DNA from: Vigna angularis
Taxonomy: Eukaryota > Streptophyta > Magnoliopsida > Fabales > Fabaceae
Direction: 5' to 3'
DNA length: 64,000 bases
Assembly: GCF_016808095.1 (NCBI RefSeq)
Contig: NC_068973.1
Span: 36,450,077 to 36,514,076 of the forward strand
The notes under the pieces are model-generated. The model was not told the DNA's origin, ran no database searches, and saw nothing but the letters and a program-made list of their open reading frames with translations. Shown here piece by piece: positions 38,742-51,800 of the stretch. A program made the translations under genes and the position numbers. Every line of letters begins with the position of its first letter. Position 1 is the stretch's first letter.

Positions 38742-41297
38742 TGTAACATCCTAAAAATACAGTATAAAATCATATAAGAGAATAATCACATATTAATAAT
38801 ATTACATAATCAGTCTTACAAAGGATCGGAAGCACAATTATGGCCGAACGACCTTACAAAATAGCATGAAATTAAAACTGTACAATGGCTACAACTAGAC
38901 CGAATAGTTTACAAAATAAACTTATACCTAACGGTCCTACAAAAGAAGAAGCTAACAACTGACCGAACAGTCCTAAGGTTCAGTCTTCACTTGCATCTCT
39001 TCTAGTGCTTCTTCCAACAGTTCTTTTCCTTCTGCTCACATCCACACGGATGATCATTGCAACAGGAAAGACAACAGAAAGAAATAAACAGACAAGACAA
39101 GAAAGTAGGGTAAGCTTATGTAATTTAATTCATGGATCAAACATATATATTCATATCACATAGGTTTTATACCAATCAATTATACAAGATCAATCATTCA
39201 TTATTGTATGCAATAGACACCCATTTGACTCTGACTGTCTGGACTGTATGAATTCTGTGTAGCTACGACGTTCTTGCACCCGGGTGATGTAGTAACTGGG
39301 ATACCCTCAACAGTTGCCACCCGAGGTTAATTCGTTCCGTCCAAGTTAACCTTATGGACTAGGACCTCCTGCCATTCCCACACATGACTTACACCTCTCT
39401 ACGTGAGAATGAGTAATCACGGAATATCAGGATAAACGCCAGCTAAGCCTTGTCCACATTCATACTTCACCAATCCAATACCAAACCATGAGATATTCCT
39501 CCATGGAATACTCTTACATAACCATATTCATTTTATCCATATCACATTCCATCATATTTCATTATCAAAATATCAAACCGAACCAATTGTAACAGAAATC
39601 CCATATGACACTGAATACTGAACAATAGCCTACAACATAAATACGAGACCGAACACTAGGAGTGAGACCGAGAGGTCTTCAGCTCACAAACAGATCAAAA
39701 CCGAAAGATTTATTATCAGAATTATGAAAGAAACCGAAAGGAATAACACTCCATAGTAAATAACAAAACCGAACGCTATTTACTAGGTGAGCCATTTCAT
39801 TAAACTGGCCCCTGAGAGTTCAAACCGAACGCCACGAAGCCTAGGCCGAGTACTAAGATTCTAGGCCGAACACCATTTAGAGACCGATACTGTTTGACAC
39901 CAAATACTAATAACTGATAGGATACTATGAAGAAACCGAACGCTATTTATACTTAGATTTTAGTATGAGACTAACATTAAAGAGACCGATACTGTTTGAC
40001 ACCAAATACTAATAACTGACGGGATACTATGAAGAAACCGAACGCTATTTATACTTAGCTTTTAGTATGAGACTAACATTAAAGAGACCAATACTGTTTG
40101 ACACCAAATACTAATAACTAACGAGATACTATGAAGAAATCGAACGCTATTTATACTTAGCTTTTAGTATGAGACTAACATTAAAGAGACCAATACTGGT
40201 TGACACCAAATACTAATAACTGACGAGATACTATGAAGAAACCGAACGCTATTGAGTTTGGCCGAACACTCTTATTTTAAAAATTGATAATGATAGATTA
40301 CTGAGACGAGACCGAGCGCTTGGTTTAAGACCGAGCACCACTTAGACCAAACGCTCAGTTACATATATCTAATAATATAAAACTGATCGTCATTAACTAA
40401 ATTCTCTACAGAAGAAGAATTTAGTTTAGACGGACGCTCAAAGGAAAACCGAACGGTCAATACTGACTCTCGGTTACAGTTTACATAATTCTGCAGATTA
40501 TTACAGAATCACTCTCATATAATATCCCTACCCTTTTTATGGCTTTCATTAATCATCAATACTTTTAAACAACATACAATATTTCATCATCAACCAAATC
40601 ATCAAACATAATATCATTCCAGATTCTCATCTTTTATATTCATATACTCATACAGCCAACAATGCAGTAACAACCATACTTCATATTCATTCAACAATCA
40701 ATCAACATGCAACCATTCAAAACAAGAATCTAAATCAAATTATATAAGCTTCCCTTACCTCTAATGTAGCCGAACGCTCAATGATGCAAGATATAGCTCA
40801 CCACTATCAGAAATCTTAGAGTTTTACGGTCACGCTTTATGAAACTAAACCAAAAAAAATACCAGAAATACTCAGAATAAGATGATCCACTCATGCAACC
40901 AGAAATCTGGGTTTGCATGTGAAAGAAAACAAACGTTCTAAGGAGAAAGTAACTCACCGGCTTAGAACCACAACTTGATCGATTTAAATGAAAGCCCTTG
41001 ATGCCAAGAGTGTTCAAACGGTGCCTGAGTGATGATCGGAAGAAGAAAAGATGAGAATTTCTTAGAGAGAAGGTGAAGGAGATCTAGAGAGAAGGAGGAG
41101 AAAAGTCAGGTTCATAAGGTTGAAGAAGATGAGTGCATGCAGAAAAGTGACACGAAATTTGAAGTTTGATTTTTACTTATACCGTCAAAACCGATCGTCC
41201 AATCTGTATCACATACCTGTCTTTCACTTTCTGAATTTCAGACACCCTTTAACTTACACATGTACTCCACTAAGTTGAGGTTTTTATGAGTCTGACA
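38742..41297 (-). mobile_element. Long solo LTR, copy B, inverted relative to copy A
   Basis: Runs from TGTAACATCC (38742) to GTCTGACA (41297), 2,556 bp, TG...CA type when read on the minus strand from 41297. The flanks AAAGT (38737-38741) and TAAGT (41298-41302) differ at one base and may be the 5-bp target duplication. On the minus strand it has a TATA-like TATAAGT (about 41178), a CT-rich first segment, GGTAAGGGAAGCTTATATAA (about 40757) and the conserved block near 39050. A 102-bp tandem array fills 39881-40260. No internal region or primer-binding site is adjacent. Confidence 0.75.
39881..40260. repeat. 102-bp tandem repeat array (about 3.7 copies) inside LTR copy B
   Basis: AGACC-ATACTG words recur at 39881, 39983, 40085 and 40187, exactly 102 bp apart. 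Each unit continues with GACACCAAATACTAATAACT and GAACGCTATTTATACTTAG. Units differ by a few single bases. The last unit is partial. Copies A and C lack this array; copy C has a single related unit near 48550. Confidence 0.9.
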
Positions 41298-41966
41298 TAA
41301 GTTTTAGGGTGAATTATAATATAATATTTATATTTTGTTAGAGAGAAAAATTTACATATAATTTTATAAAAATAAAATATGTACGGTAGAAACTTAAATT
41401 ACGTGGGTTACCTTACTCAATATAATGTCAATCTATGTTTGAATAACATGATGTGATATCGGTAAAAATATAACATTAACAGTAATAAACAAATTAATTA
41501 ATTGGTCCAATATAAATTATACTCATTTAGATAAAGTGATTAATAATTTAAATTATACTCATTTAGATAAAAATTGGTCTAATATAAATAACACAATACA
41601 TTAATTAATTTAATTACTTTTTATTATTATAACATTTATTATCATACAGTGTATCCAGCTGACTTGAGTATAATAATATTTCTTGTAAACACATTTTACT
41701 TCGGTCTTGAAAAGATTTGAATCTAAGACATATTTCTTGTAAACACATTTTCCTTCTGTCTTGAAAAGATTTGAATCTAAGACATGTTGACAAGAAGTTG
41801 AAATTCGTTTATAAATTTATTTGTGGAGATCTTTATATTATAATAACAAAATAGGTATATAATTTTTAATTTTAAAAACATGTGTTTTTAAAAATAAATT
41901 GAAAACAAAAAACATAGTTGTATTCATAAAAATATGATTGTGACTCCAAATATATAATAACTTCAA
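41298..41966. other. Spacer between LTR copies B and D
   Basis: AT-rich. It contains a repeated ATTATACTCATTTAGATAAA word (about 41517 and 41555) and a 54-bp tandem duplication at 41677-41784. No gene. Confidence 0.6.
41677..41784. repeat. 54-bp tandem duplication
   Basis: TATTTCTTGTAAACACATTT followed by GTCTTGAAAAGATTTGAATC occurs at 41677 and again at 41731, with few mismatches. Confidence 0.85.
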
Positions 41967-44390
41967 TCATATAATATAGGCGTCAACATCCGAATAAAGA
42001 GAACAGTTAGAGCATGACTTGCAATTAAGTACGAAATTACAGTCATCCAAATATGAAGACAGAATTTTAAACTTAAACAGTTTAGAGTACTCAACACACA
42101 AGAGTTCAAATAGTAAATTCCTAAGTAGACTGCGCTGCAGCATCAGTATCCTCCAACTCTTGCTCCAAAGGTATCTCCTCAACCACATCTGCTCCCATCC
42201 AAGTGGATGATCATCGCAAAAGAAAACATACACAAGCAGCACACAACAAGACAATCCAAATCATACCCTTCAAACCATGCAACATGTACTCAACACGACT
42301 CATCCGGATTGGTATAACTGTCGAACTATTGATAGTCTTTGCACTTGCATAGTTTAGCTGGCACTCCCCAACACTATGCAAGGTAAATCTCTCATCTGTC
42401 TATGTTTAAACTCTAAGACTATAGACGATGACCTTCCTCTACTCTCACCACTCACACTGTTCTCCTCTATTTGAGCATGAATAGTGCTTCGAGTGTAGGG
42501 ATAGACATACCAGTTCAAAGCTCCATACAGTTATACGGAACAACAACAACACCCCGAACATCACTTTCAATCATCTCACCCTAAGATGTCCACTTCATAC
42601 TCAATTACATCATTGTAGTTCACATTCATATGCTTTACAACCACCCAAACATCATACATACACGTACACAATAATCTATTAAGCAAACCACATCAAACAA
42701 TCCAAACCAGGTTCGCCTTGCGAATTACGGCTGAATAAGCATCAGACTTTGGGTCTCTCGCATAGTGCACCCAAGTCGTTATGCGAAAGTCTAGACAGAG
42801 ACCAACCCCCCCTAAAGCTCTCGCTATGCGCCCCATCGCTTTTCGAATTAAAAAGACAGTAGTCCCAAGCCACCACTAGTCGCATAGCGACAGATTCGCT
42901 AGGCGAATTTCACCAACAGAGAGCAACCCCATCTGGTCACTCGCACAACGCACCAACTCGCACAGCGAGTGACTCAAACAGTGGGCACTCTCTACAGCTC
43001 GCATAGCGAGTCTGCATAATCTGCCTGACGCAGATTCTGCATAAGTATACAACTCACACATCATTTACCATTTTTAGTTATTTTCCCCAACTTCTAACCC
43101 TCATAATTCTTGTATCACACATAATTAAACTTGTCTAGATGATTAGAAACGTTCTTAACATGATTCTAAAGTGATCACTACCAAATTCTTAACTTAAATT
43201 TCCAACTTCATTAACCCAAGGACCCAATTTCGATTCTACCATTTTGAACATGACTTTACTCAATTTTATTATCCTAACTTGTTCTAATGGACTCATCCAA
43301 GCTAGCCACACTGCCCAATTGCACTCAAGACCACCTATGCTCAAATTCTCTACCTCAGTTCCTCTCAAAAGACCTAAAACAGTACTCTCTTAACTTTTTA
43401 CTCCTTTAACCAGACTAACACGTGATTTCCACCTCAACCACTACTTACTAACCCAATTGGTCATCGGAGAAGAATCAAATGTCTGAATGCATCAGTCTCA
43501 CCTTCGACGCTAGCACATATGACTAGTCACAACTGACTGGATCAGACCAGGACTGCTCTATGATCAGGGATGTGCCAACTCAGGTTTTTAAGATTCCTCT
43601 ATCCTACCAACAAGGTACTCTCAATCAAGTCACAATTCAATTCATCACTTTCCCTCACAGTAACATAAAACAGTACCTGTGCACCTAATTACTAGCCATA
43701 TGACCAACATTACATATTCCAAACCTCTCCAACAAAAGCAAGTACAGCCAACAAATCCATCCAAGTCAAATCAAAATCATTAGACCATGTTTACACAACA
43801 TGCTCACCACCAAAATATAGTGTAACAGTAAACCACTCAAAATCAATTAAACAGGCACATCATACAGCTCTTCAAATGTAACTAGCTCCCCTTACCTCAG
43901 AGTTGAACTACCAAGCTCACAAGGACGCCCCTTTTTGGTATCTCCCCCAACGAGAATTCAGCCAAACCCTACAAACCACCAAAGTGGTGACAACAACAAC
44001 TCTTAGAGCTTGATTGGGCATAAAATATGAAATCAAAACCTCACTAGTAACATACAACCAGTAACGTTGCATGCTCTAGGTTCGAAAATGGTGAAAGAGA
44101 AGGGAAGAAATGACTCACCAGTCCAATCAAAAATACGATCGGTTCAGAATGAAGCCTTCGGTGTGGTGAACGCTTGAACACCTTCCAACCCAAGATTAAA
44201 CGGTTCAGTGAGCTGAAAATTCAGAGAGAAGACAGAGAAGAGTTTAGGACACAGAGTATTAGAGAGAAAAAAGAGCTCAGAAAAATTAGAAATCTGAGGA
44301 GCCCTTCCTAAGGTTAGGTTGACCTTAGTATGATGGACCTGACTGTCCCACGTAAGGCCCAACGGCCTTATAATTTATAAGGCCCTTACA
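41967..44390 (-). mobile_element. Diverged long LTR, copy D
   Basis: Minus-strand start TGTAAGGGCCTTATAA at 44390. The left limit is uncertain. Order and signals resemble copies A-C: a CT-rich first segment with donor-like sequences at about 44120, GGTAAGGGGAGCTAG (about 43900), a GCATAGCGA/TCGCTAGGCG-rich variable part (42770-43030), and GATGATCATCCACTTGGATG with GAGCAG (about 42185-42215). Overall identity to A-C is low, so this is a related but distinct LTR family. No polyprotein is adjacent. Confidence 0.5.
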
Positions 44391-44466
44391 ATGATAATAT
44401 AATATCTATAAATATAATTGGTTATGTAATTTATACCAAGCAAGAAAGTTTAATTATAAAATTTTA

Positions 44467-44505
<39 letters not shown>

Positions 44506-45066
44506 TTTTGTGTTTGTGTGAGAGAGAAATTAAGACTTTTCTCAATTTTAACAAAATGCATGAGCATTTAATTAATTAAATCTAATAATGGTTAGAAAAC
44601 ACACACACGTCAACAATAACACCACACACACGTCTCGTTGCCGTCAATGGTTTACACGTAGTAGCATGATGGATAACGGAACCAGGTCACATCACATTCG
44701 AGACGGAAACTCTACACTCTAAAATCCCCACCCCCCACCTTGCAAAAATGACATTTTCCTCACAAACATTAACCCATTCTTTTATTTTTCTTCTTTTTCT
44801 CTTATACTTTTTAAGTAACAAAAATGACATACATGTTGTAAAAATTAATTTATAAATTAGAAGAACAAAAATACAAAATTAAATAATGAAAGTAATTTAA
44901 ATTTATTAAAAAATCTGCATAAAATATCTAACGTTAGGTTAAGATATAAAAAAATAAAAATCTTGTAAAGATTAAAATATTAAATTTAAATTTCCTTCGC
45001 ATAATGTTTTGTTTTACTTCAGTTATAGATAAATTAATGTTGAATTTCTAATTCCTAGTTTACACA
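44391..45066. other. AT-rich spacer with a TA microsatellite
   Basis: Contains a TA run at about 44471-44502 and a C-rich patch (CCCCACCCCCCACC at 44728). No gene seen. Confidence 0.5.

Positions 45067-45126
<60 letters not shown>
45067..45126. repeat. TA microsatellite at the left edge of a TIR element
   Basis: About 60 bp of alternating AT, ending where the TIR starts. Confidence 0.95.
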
Positions 45127-45130
<4 letters not shown>

Positions 45131-46754
45131 TGCTAAACTTGCATACACTTTTTCTTTTCAATTGGTACATTTTAGTAATGTGTACTGGATTTTAGTAGAC
45201 AAAAATACTCACATATATTATGGATGATATGTTTTAAGGTTAAGGATATTTAAATAATTTTTATTTAAAAAAAAAATCTTTGAATCTTTACTCACTTTCT
45301 CATTCCTTTCAACCTTTTTTCTTTTATACCTCTTACTTCAACATTTTATCTATCATCTCTAAGGTAACTTCAACTGAAAAAATAAAAAACATTCGTTTAA
45401 TTCTAATTAGCCGATGTCAACCACCCACTTTTCCATTTGGGTGGGGTATTTGGGTTTTAGGTTTTTCTTTTCTTCTCTTCTTTGTTTTAATTTATTGGGT
45501 TATGTTTGAACTCAATATTTTTTTCTTTTTGTTTCTTTTGTAAGACGTAACACTTTTTAATCAATGACCACTGCATATAAGCAGAATGTGTAATGTAATA
45601 AACTAAATAATAATGATAGTAATAAATATAACAGTGTTGAAAAACATTAAGGCATAATATATTGATTATTATGATAGTTTCTAAGTATACTGTTATATAC
45701 ATAACATTTTTATTTGATTTTGATTTTTTGCGGTGTGAATGTAAGTTTTGTGTTGAAGTATTGTTTCAAGAACCTTGATTGAGAGATACACTGTGAAAGA
45801 AAGTCAGGTTGGTCACTGTTTTCGTTGGTGTGCCATATCGATTTTTTCTTTGATATTGTATAATTTCAAATTCTTGGTGTTCTGAAATCATTAAAACAAG
45901 GGTTGGAATGATGGATGGATGATCAGACATTGAGGCACTGAAATATAATATTTTCTTTTTCTTGTTTTTGGAAACTCAATTGAATAATACGAGAATGTTT
46001 TGTGATTAATTTATGGACGACGGATTCAATTATTTTCCATGTTGAATAACCAACTCCAATTTTCAAAAAAATTATAAATGAAACCATATAAAGTTGAACA
46101 AAGTTAAGTACAGTTTCGTGAAAAAGTCACTCTGTTCTTACCTGAGATTTGAGTGCGTTGCCGTCATTGTTGCAACTCATTCCTTTATTCATCCACCGCC
46201 ACCAGCGAAATCCAAACCAGTTTTTCCATCATCTCTTTCCATCGCAAGTGCATTTATTCTTTGGCAGACACCTTGCTAACGGGTCATTGGCAATTTTTTG
46301 TTTTGTTTTTGTGATTATCGTTTTTGGGTTTTGCATATTTTTACGAAGAAAGTGGAAAATATCCAAACATGGTAGGGTGTTAGTGTGTTTAAGTGTATAA
46401 GAACGAAGATAAATTAATAATTCTAAAATTTAAAAATGGAATTTGATAAATTAGACAAGTGAGGAAGGTTGATTAGAGTTAGAGAGAGTTTTTCTGATTT
46501 TTTTAGTTGAAGTTACAATAGAGATGACAGAGCTTAGAGTGAGAGAGATGAAAGAGAAAATATTGAAGAAGATGAGGGAGGTAAGTAAGGATTTGGGGAT
46601 TTCTTATTTTTTTTAGTTTTGACAATAAAAATTATTCAAATATCTCGACCTTAAAATTTATAATCCATAACATATAAGAGTATTTTTGTCTACTAAAACC
46701 GATACACGTTACTAAAATGTACCAACTGAAAAAAAAACAAAAGTTAACAAATCT
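45127..46754. mobile_element. Non-autonomous TIR element inserted in a TA microsatellite
   Basis: The left arm (45127 to about 45420) and the complement of the right arm (46754 to about 46440) share TTGGTACATTTTAGTAA, GTAGACAAAAATACTC, AATAATTTTTATT, CTTACT-ACC and GTAACTTCAACT in order, giving arms of roughly 290 bp. TA runs flank both ends (45067-45126 and 46755-46778), so the element probably inserted into a TA repeat and its target duplication is hidden. The interior (45430-46430) has no transposase. A segment at 46130-46300 is less AT-rich and could be captured host sequence. A relative lies at 5578-6585. Confidence 0.75.
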
Positions 46755-46778
46755 ATATATATATATATATATATATAT
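46755..46778. repeat. TA microsatellite at the right edge of a TIR element
   Basis: About 24 bp of alternating AT. Confidence 0.9.
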
Positions 46779-47499
46779 CCTTGAATTAAAAGAAAAAATA
46801 TTTAATATTTAAGTATTAAATCTCAAGTATTAAAATAAATTTTATAAACTTATTTTCCCTCTCTTGAACCTAATGCTTAAGAATTAAAACTATATTTCAT
46901 TAAATTTGAGAACAAAAATAACTTCTTTTATTTAATTTGAAGATTAAAAAGTGTTTTATCCTAAATATTTTTAATAAAAAATATTTTTAAAAAAATAAGT
47001 TAAGTTTTATTTTTAGAACTGAAGCTTGAGTTTTTAACCTGGAAAGATTTTCTTCAATACATAAATTTGATCTTTTTGATAACGAGGTCTTGTCAATCAA
47101 AATTATACGTTGGCTAAGTTGTAAGTCAAGTCTGCAGGGAAACTAAGTGACCTGTAGCCCTCTATGATGACAAGAAAAATGGAAGAAAAATTTAGTTTGA
47201 TATTTTAAAAATACAATGATGTTTAAATAGATCCAAGACAATTTTTTAAAAATTCAGTTTGACTACATTAGAAATAATTAAAGTACTAAATGCAAATACT
47301 TCGTAAAATCATCAACAATGTAAATTTATGTAAATGCTTTAAAATTATTAATAATGACAAAAAATTAAAAAATTACCTAGCAGTAAAAAGAAAAATATAA
47401 CAGTCTTTGAAAGGAAATATATTCTAAAATTTTGGAAAAAAAATGTGATGATACAATATATTTAGTGTGTAAATATATTTAAATGTTACGAATTTCATA

Positions 47500-47505
<6 letters not shown>
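46779..47505. other. AT-rich spacer
   Basis: Nothing supportable seen on either strand. Confidence 0.5.

Positions 47506-47540
<35 letters not shown>
47506..47540. repeat. TA microsatellite at the edge of LTR copy C
   Basis: An alternating AT run that ends at the TGTAACATTCC start of the LTR. Confidence 0.9.
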
Positions 47541-47543
<3 letters not shown>

Positions 47544-48819
47544 ACATTCCAAAAATACAGTGTAAAACCATATACAAGAATCATCACATGTTAATAATAT
47601 TACAAATCAGTTCTACCCTGAACGAGATACAATTTTGGCTGAACGGCCTTACATAAATAACAGGGGATTTAACAACGTACGCTAGCTACTACTAGACCGA
47701 ACGGTGTACAAAATAACTTATACCGAACGGTCTTACAAAAAGTAAACTAATAACAGACCGAACGTCTCTAAGGTTCAGTCTTCACTTCAGATGCATCTTC
47801 CAATATTTCTTCCAGCAGCACTTCACCTTCTGCTCACATCCACACAGATGATCATTGCAACAGGACAACGAAAGGCGCACAACACAGACAAAATGATAAA
47901 CAGGGTAAGCTTATGTAATTTAATTTCTTCCATAACAACAGACAACATTCATAAATAAACCAACGACACTCAAAATCATCATTCATACATTCAAGGCATG
48001 CAAATAACGACCACTTGACTCTGACTGTCCGGACTATATGAATCTTGTGTAGCTACAACGTTCGTGCACCCGAGTGATGTAGTAACTGGGATACCCTCAA
48101 CAACTGCCACCCAAGGTTGATCCGTTCCGTCCAAGTTAACCTTATGGACTAGGACCTCCTGTCATTCTCACACATGACTTACTCCTCTCTACATGAGAAC
48201 TAGTAATCACGGAATATCAGGATGAACGCCCGCTAAGCTTTGCCCACATTCATACTTTACCAATCAATAACCACTTCCTAAGATATTCATCCCTGGAATA
48301 CTTGTTCATAATCACACTATTTCACTCACATCACATTTCAAACTCCCTTAAAATCAATCATTAATACATTCAACTAAAATACGATCACACTCTCTCATCA
48401 TCTCATAAATTCGACTCGAATAACACTTCTTAGAAACTAACATGACTGAGTGTTACTTATTAACTTAAATAAACAGACCACTAAGAGTTCAAAATGGACG
48501 TTACGAAGCCTAGGCTGAGTACTAACACTCTAGGCCAAACACCTTTTAAAACTAATATTGTTTGACACACAATACTAATACTGATGAGAAACTATGAGTA
48601 ACGATCGTTATCGAGTTTGAATGAAGTCTCTTATTCTAAAAACGGTAATAATATATTATAGAAAACAAGACCCAGCGCTTGGTTTAAAACTGAGCCCTGT
48701 AGAAACCAAACACTATTGAACGAGCGCTGGTCCAAGACCAAGTGCTTATCAGGAACGAGTGCTACTGAGACTAAACACTTGGTCCAAGACCGATCATTAA
48801 TAAACTCACATAAAACGAA

Positions 48820-48881
<62 letters not shown>

Positions 48882-50010
48882 ATTGAGCCATCACTTATTC
48901 TGAATGAAAAAGAACGATAACGACTACAACCTTAAGTAGTATATAATAAATTAACTAAACTGTTTAGGAAGCCTAAAGAAGGACTACACTTAGGCCGAAC
49001 ACTCCTTTATACCAATCTAATATTATAACACTATCTTCATTAACGAAATTCCTTATAGAAGAAGAATTTGATATAGACGGACGCTCAAAGGAAAAACTGA
49101 ACGGTGAATACGAACTCTCGATCACAGTTTATCAAATCCTATATAGTATTATAGAAAGACTCTTAGACATTATCCCTAAAGCATGGAGAATCAGGTAAGA
49201 CCATGCACTCCTAAGAAGAACCGAGCGCTCGCTAATGACGCTCGACCATACTATCACCTTTACTCAAAATATTACAGTTTGAAGATCAAGCCCTATTTCA
49301 ACTCAATTCACAACATGTATTAGTCATCCATCCACACGTCCAAACAAGCAGTACAACATATTTCATATTCATTACATAATCAAACAACGTATCATGCAAA
49401 CATACCAACGTTCAAAACAAGAATTTAAATCAAATTATATAAGTTTCCCTTACCTCTATACGTAACCGAACACTCAGCAAGGTAGAATATAGCTCCCCAC
49501 TACCAAAGACCTAACGTTCGACAATCCCGTTTTAGGAGTACTGGACCAAACAGAGAAACTAGAAACGCTCAGAATAATACGACTTGCTCAGGCGACCAAG
49601 AATAGAGGTTTGCATGCGAGAATAAACGAACATGCTTAAAGAGAAGGAAACTCACCCGCTCAGAATTACAAACCGATCGGTTTAAACGGAAGCTCTTGAC
49701 GTCAGGAGTGTTCCAACGGTGCCTGAGAGGTGATCGAAAGAAGAAAAAGTGAGGTTTTCTTAGAGAGAAGGTAGAGATTTTAGAGAGAAGAGGAGAAAAT
49801 GGTTTCAACAGTTTGGAAAAGAAGAAAGGCATGCAGAGAAGTGGCACAACATTTGAAATATGGCCTTAAATACTATCATCACCCAAAACGAACGGTCACT
49901 CTCCTGCAGCCACCTGTTTCCACTAATTCCACTAATTGAGACGCTCACTCTCTTCTTGACACATAGATTCCACTACTTGAAGTTTTGAGTGTGTTTTAAT
50001 GGAGTCTGAC

Positions 50011-50012
<2 letters not shown>
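47540..50012 (-). mobile_element. Long solo LTR, copy C, inserted in a TA microsatellite
   Basis: Runs from TGTAACATTCC (47540) to GTCTGACG (about 50012). It is closest to copy B over most of its length, for example the CACACATGACTTAC and GGGATACCCTCAACA blocks. On the minus strand there is a TATA-like TATTTAAGG near 49872, a CT-rich leader, GGTAAGGGAAACTTATATAA (about 49455) and the conserved CAATGATCATCTGTGTGGATG block (about 47860). TA repeats lie on both sides, so the target duplication is not resolvable. No internal coding region is present. Confidence 0.7.
48823..48880. repeat. TA/CA microsatellite inside LTR copy C
   Basis: About 46 bp of AT followed by a short AC run. Confidence 0.95.

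Positions 50013-50094
<82 letters not shown>
50013..50094. repeat. TA microsatellite, about 80 bp
   Basis: A long alternating AT run directly downstream of LTR copy C. Confidence 0.95.
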
Positions 50095-50098
<4 letters not shown>

Positions 50099-51305
50099 CA
50101 AACCAAGAACATATTTATATACAATTTAAGAGAAAAAATATTTACTTTTAATTTCAATACTTTCGGAGCTATTTATTTTCATATCAAAACATGACAGAAT
50201 ATACTAATACAAAATATTTAATAATTTCATCAAATACTTATTAAATGTCACATCAAATGCTTATATTATAAAAAAACTTGAATGTACTGTTTGAAATACT
50301 AACACCTATAGATTTTATCAATCTCATGATAAAGCGACTTTTATAATTTTAGTAGGATATATTTAACTCTCACCCCTTCATTTACTATTAGAAATCTCTA
50401 TCGGATATTCACTACATAATAGTTTTTATTATTTAACTTAATATATTAGTAATGTGTGACAATATCTCATCTAATATTTTTTAACTTTATCTTTATACCA
50501 TGTCTCGACATATCAATATTTGCAATATCATCTATTGTTGTACCAAATATGATTACATAGTGTTACAACACATAAATCAAGAGGGAACTATATAAGAGTA
50601 TGTATCAATTAATCAATCAATACATATTTTCACAATTGAAAATAATTCATAGTCACATTCTCAACCTTGAAAAACAATAAATTACTCTAGATTCAAAATC
50701 TACACGAATCTTCAATTGTATCTCACGAAAATGTGTCACATGCAACGTCTTTCAGAATATTTATATTAAACATGTCTTACTACAAATTTATCTTTTAGGA
50801 TATTTATACTAAACATGTCTTACTACAAACTTTCATATCACAATGGCTCATTATATCTACTTTAAGATATCCCATATATTAAACCCTCGTATATTTTAGA
50901 ATATTAGTAAAGTTAAGATATTGATGAGTTTTTGCATCTAAATTACAACCAATATTGGCCATGACACAATATCATATAATCTAGTTATAACTTTTTTATC
51001 ATATTTATTTCATATAGATAATTTAATCATAACTTTTTTTTATCACATATATTTATTTCATATACAAAACGTCAAAATTAGGAAGGCACAAAATTAATTG
51101 AATTGTATTAAACTATTAAAATTTCCACTAAACCAAAAAATAGTTAGTTAAAATAAATAAAACTAAACAACTTTTTTTCTAATAAAGAATTGATTTATTA
51201 TTTAAAAATTTTGAAAAAAAAAGAAATATTAATTAAGTAGATATGAAAGATTTCTCTTTACACAAAAACATAAATTCTCCCATAAACAACAAAATTAAAA
51301 AATTG
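50095..51305. other. AT-rich spacer
   Basis: No gene seen. A roughly 43-bp imperfect tandem pair containing TAAACATGTCTTACTACAAA lies at about 50757-50832. Confidence 0.5.
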
Positions 51306-51309
51306 AGAT

Positions 51310-51800
51310 GAGTTTGGTCAAACCGAAGGTTGAGATCAGATAAAATGTCGAAATGGGTCAAAATCAAAATTCAGTCGAATTCGATTGAATAGGACACAAT
51401 CAAAACTCAATCAAGTCAGTCCCGACCTAAAATCAGCATAATTAGGCCGAGAAGGCCACAAACAAAACTCAATCCAATCAATTTTGACTTAAATTCGATC
51501 AAGGCGTCCTAGTGAAAAATCAGCTAAATTTAATTGGAACATCCACGACTGAAACTTGATTAAGACAGTCCCGATTGAAAATCGATTGAATTTAGTTAAA
51601 TTTTCCCCAATCAAAAATTGGTCAAATTCAGTCAAGTCAAGTATAATAGAAACTGAGTTGAATCAGTCCCAACCTAAATTCAACTAACTTAACCTTACCA
51701 AAAGTCGGTCGAATTCAATGAGTCAGATCCAACCAAAAATTGAACAAACCCGATCGAGTCAGTCTCGACCAAAGTTTGGTTGAGTTAATAATAATCAAAC
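51310..51800. repeat. Degenerate minisatellite built on GTCAGTCCCGACC-like units
   Basis: A block with recurring words (GTCAGTCCCGACC, AAAATCG-TCGAATTC, AACTCAATC) at irregular spacings of about 40-60 bp over some 490 bp. The units are strongly diverged. It is non-coding and looks like an old tandem array. Confidence 0.6.

Noticed and set aside
42770..43030. Repeated GCATAGCGA/TCGCTAGGCG words, considered as a CRISPR-like array
   Set aside because: Spacing and unit length are irregular, it lies inside a plant LTR, and no CRISPR context exists in a plant nucleus.
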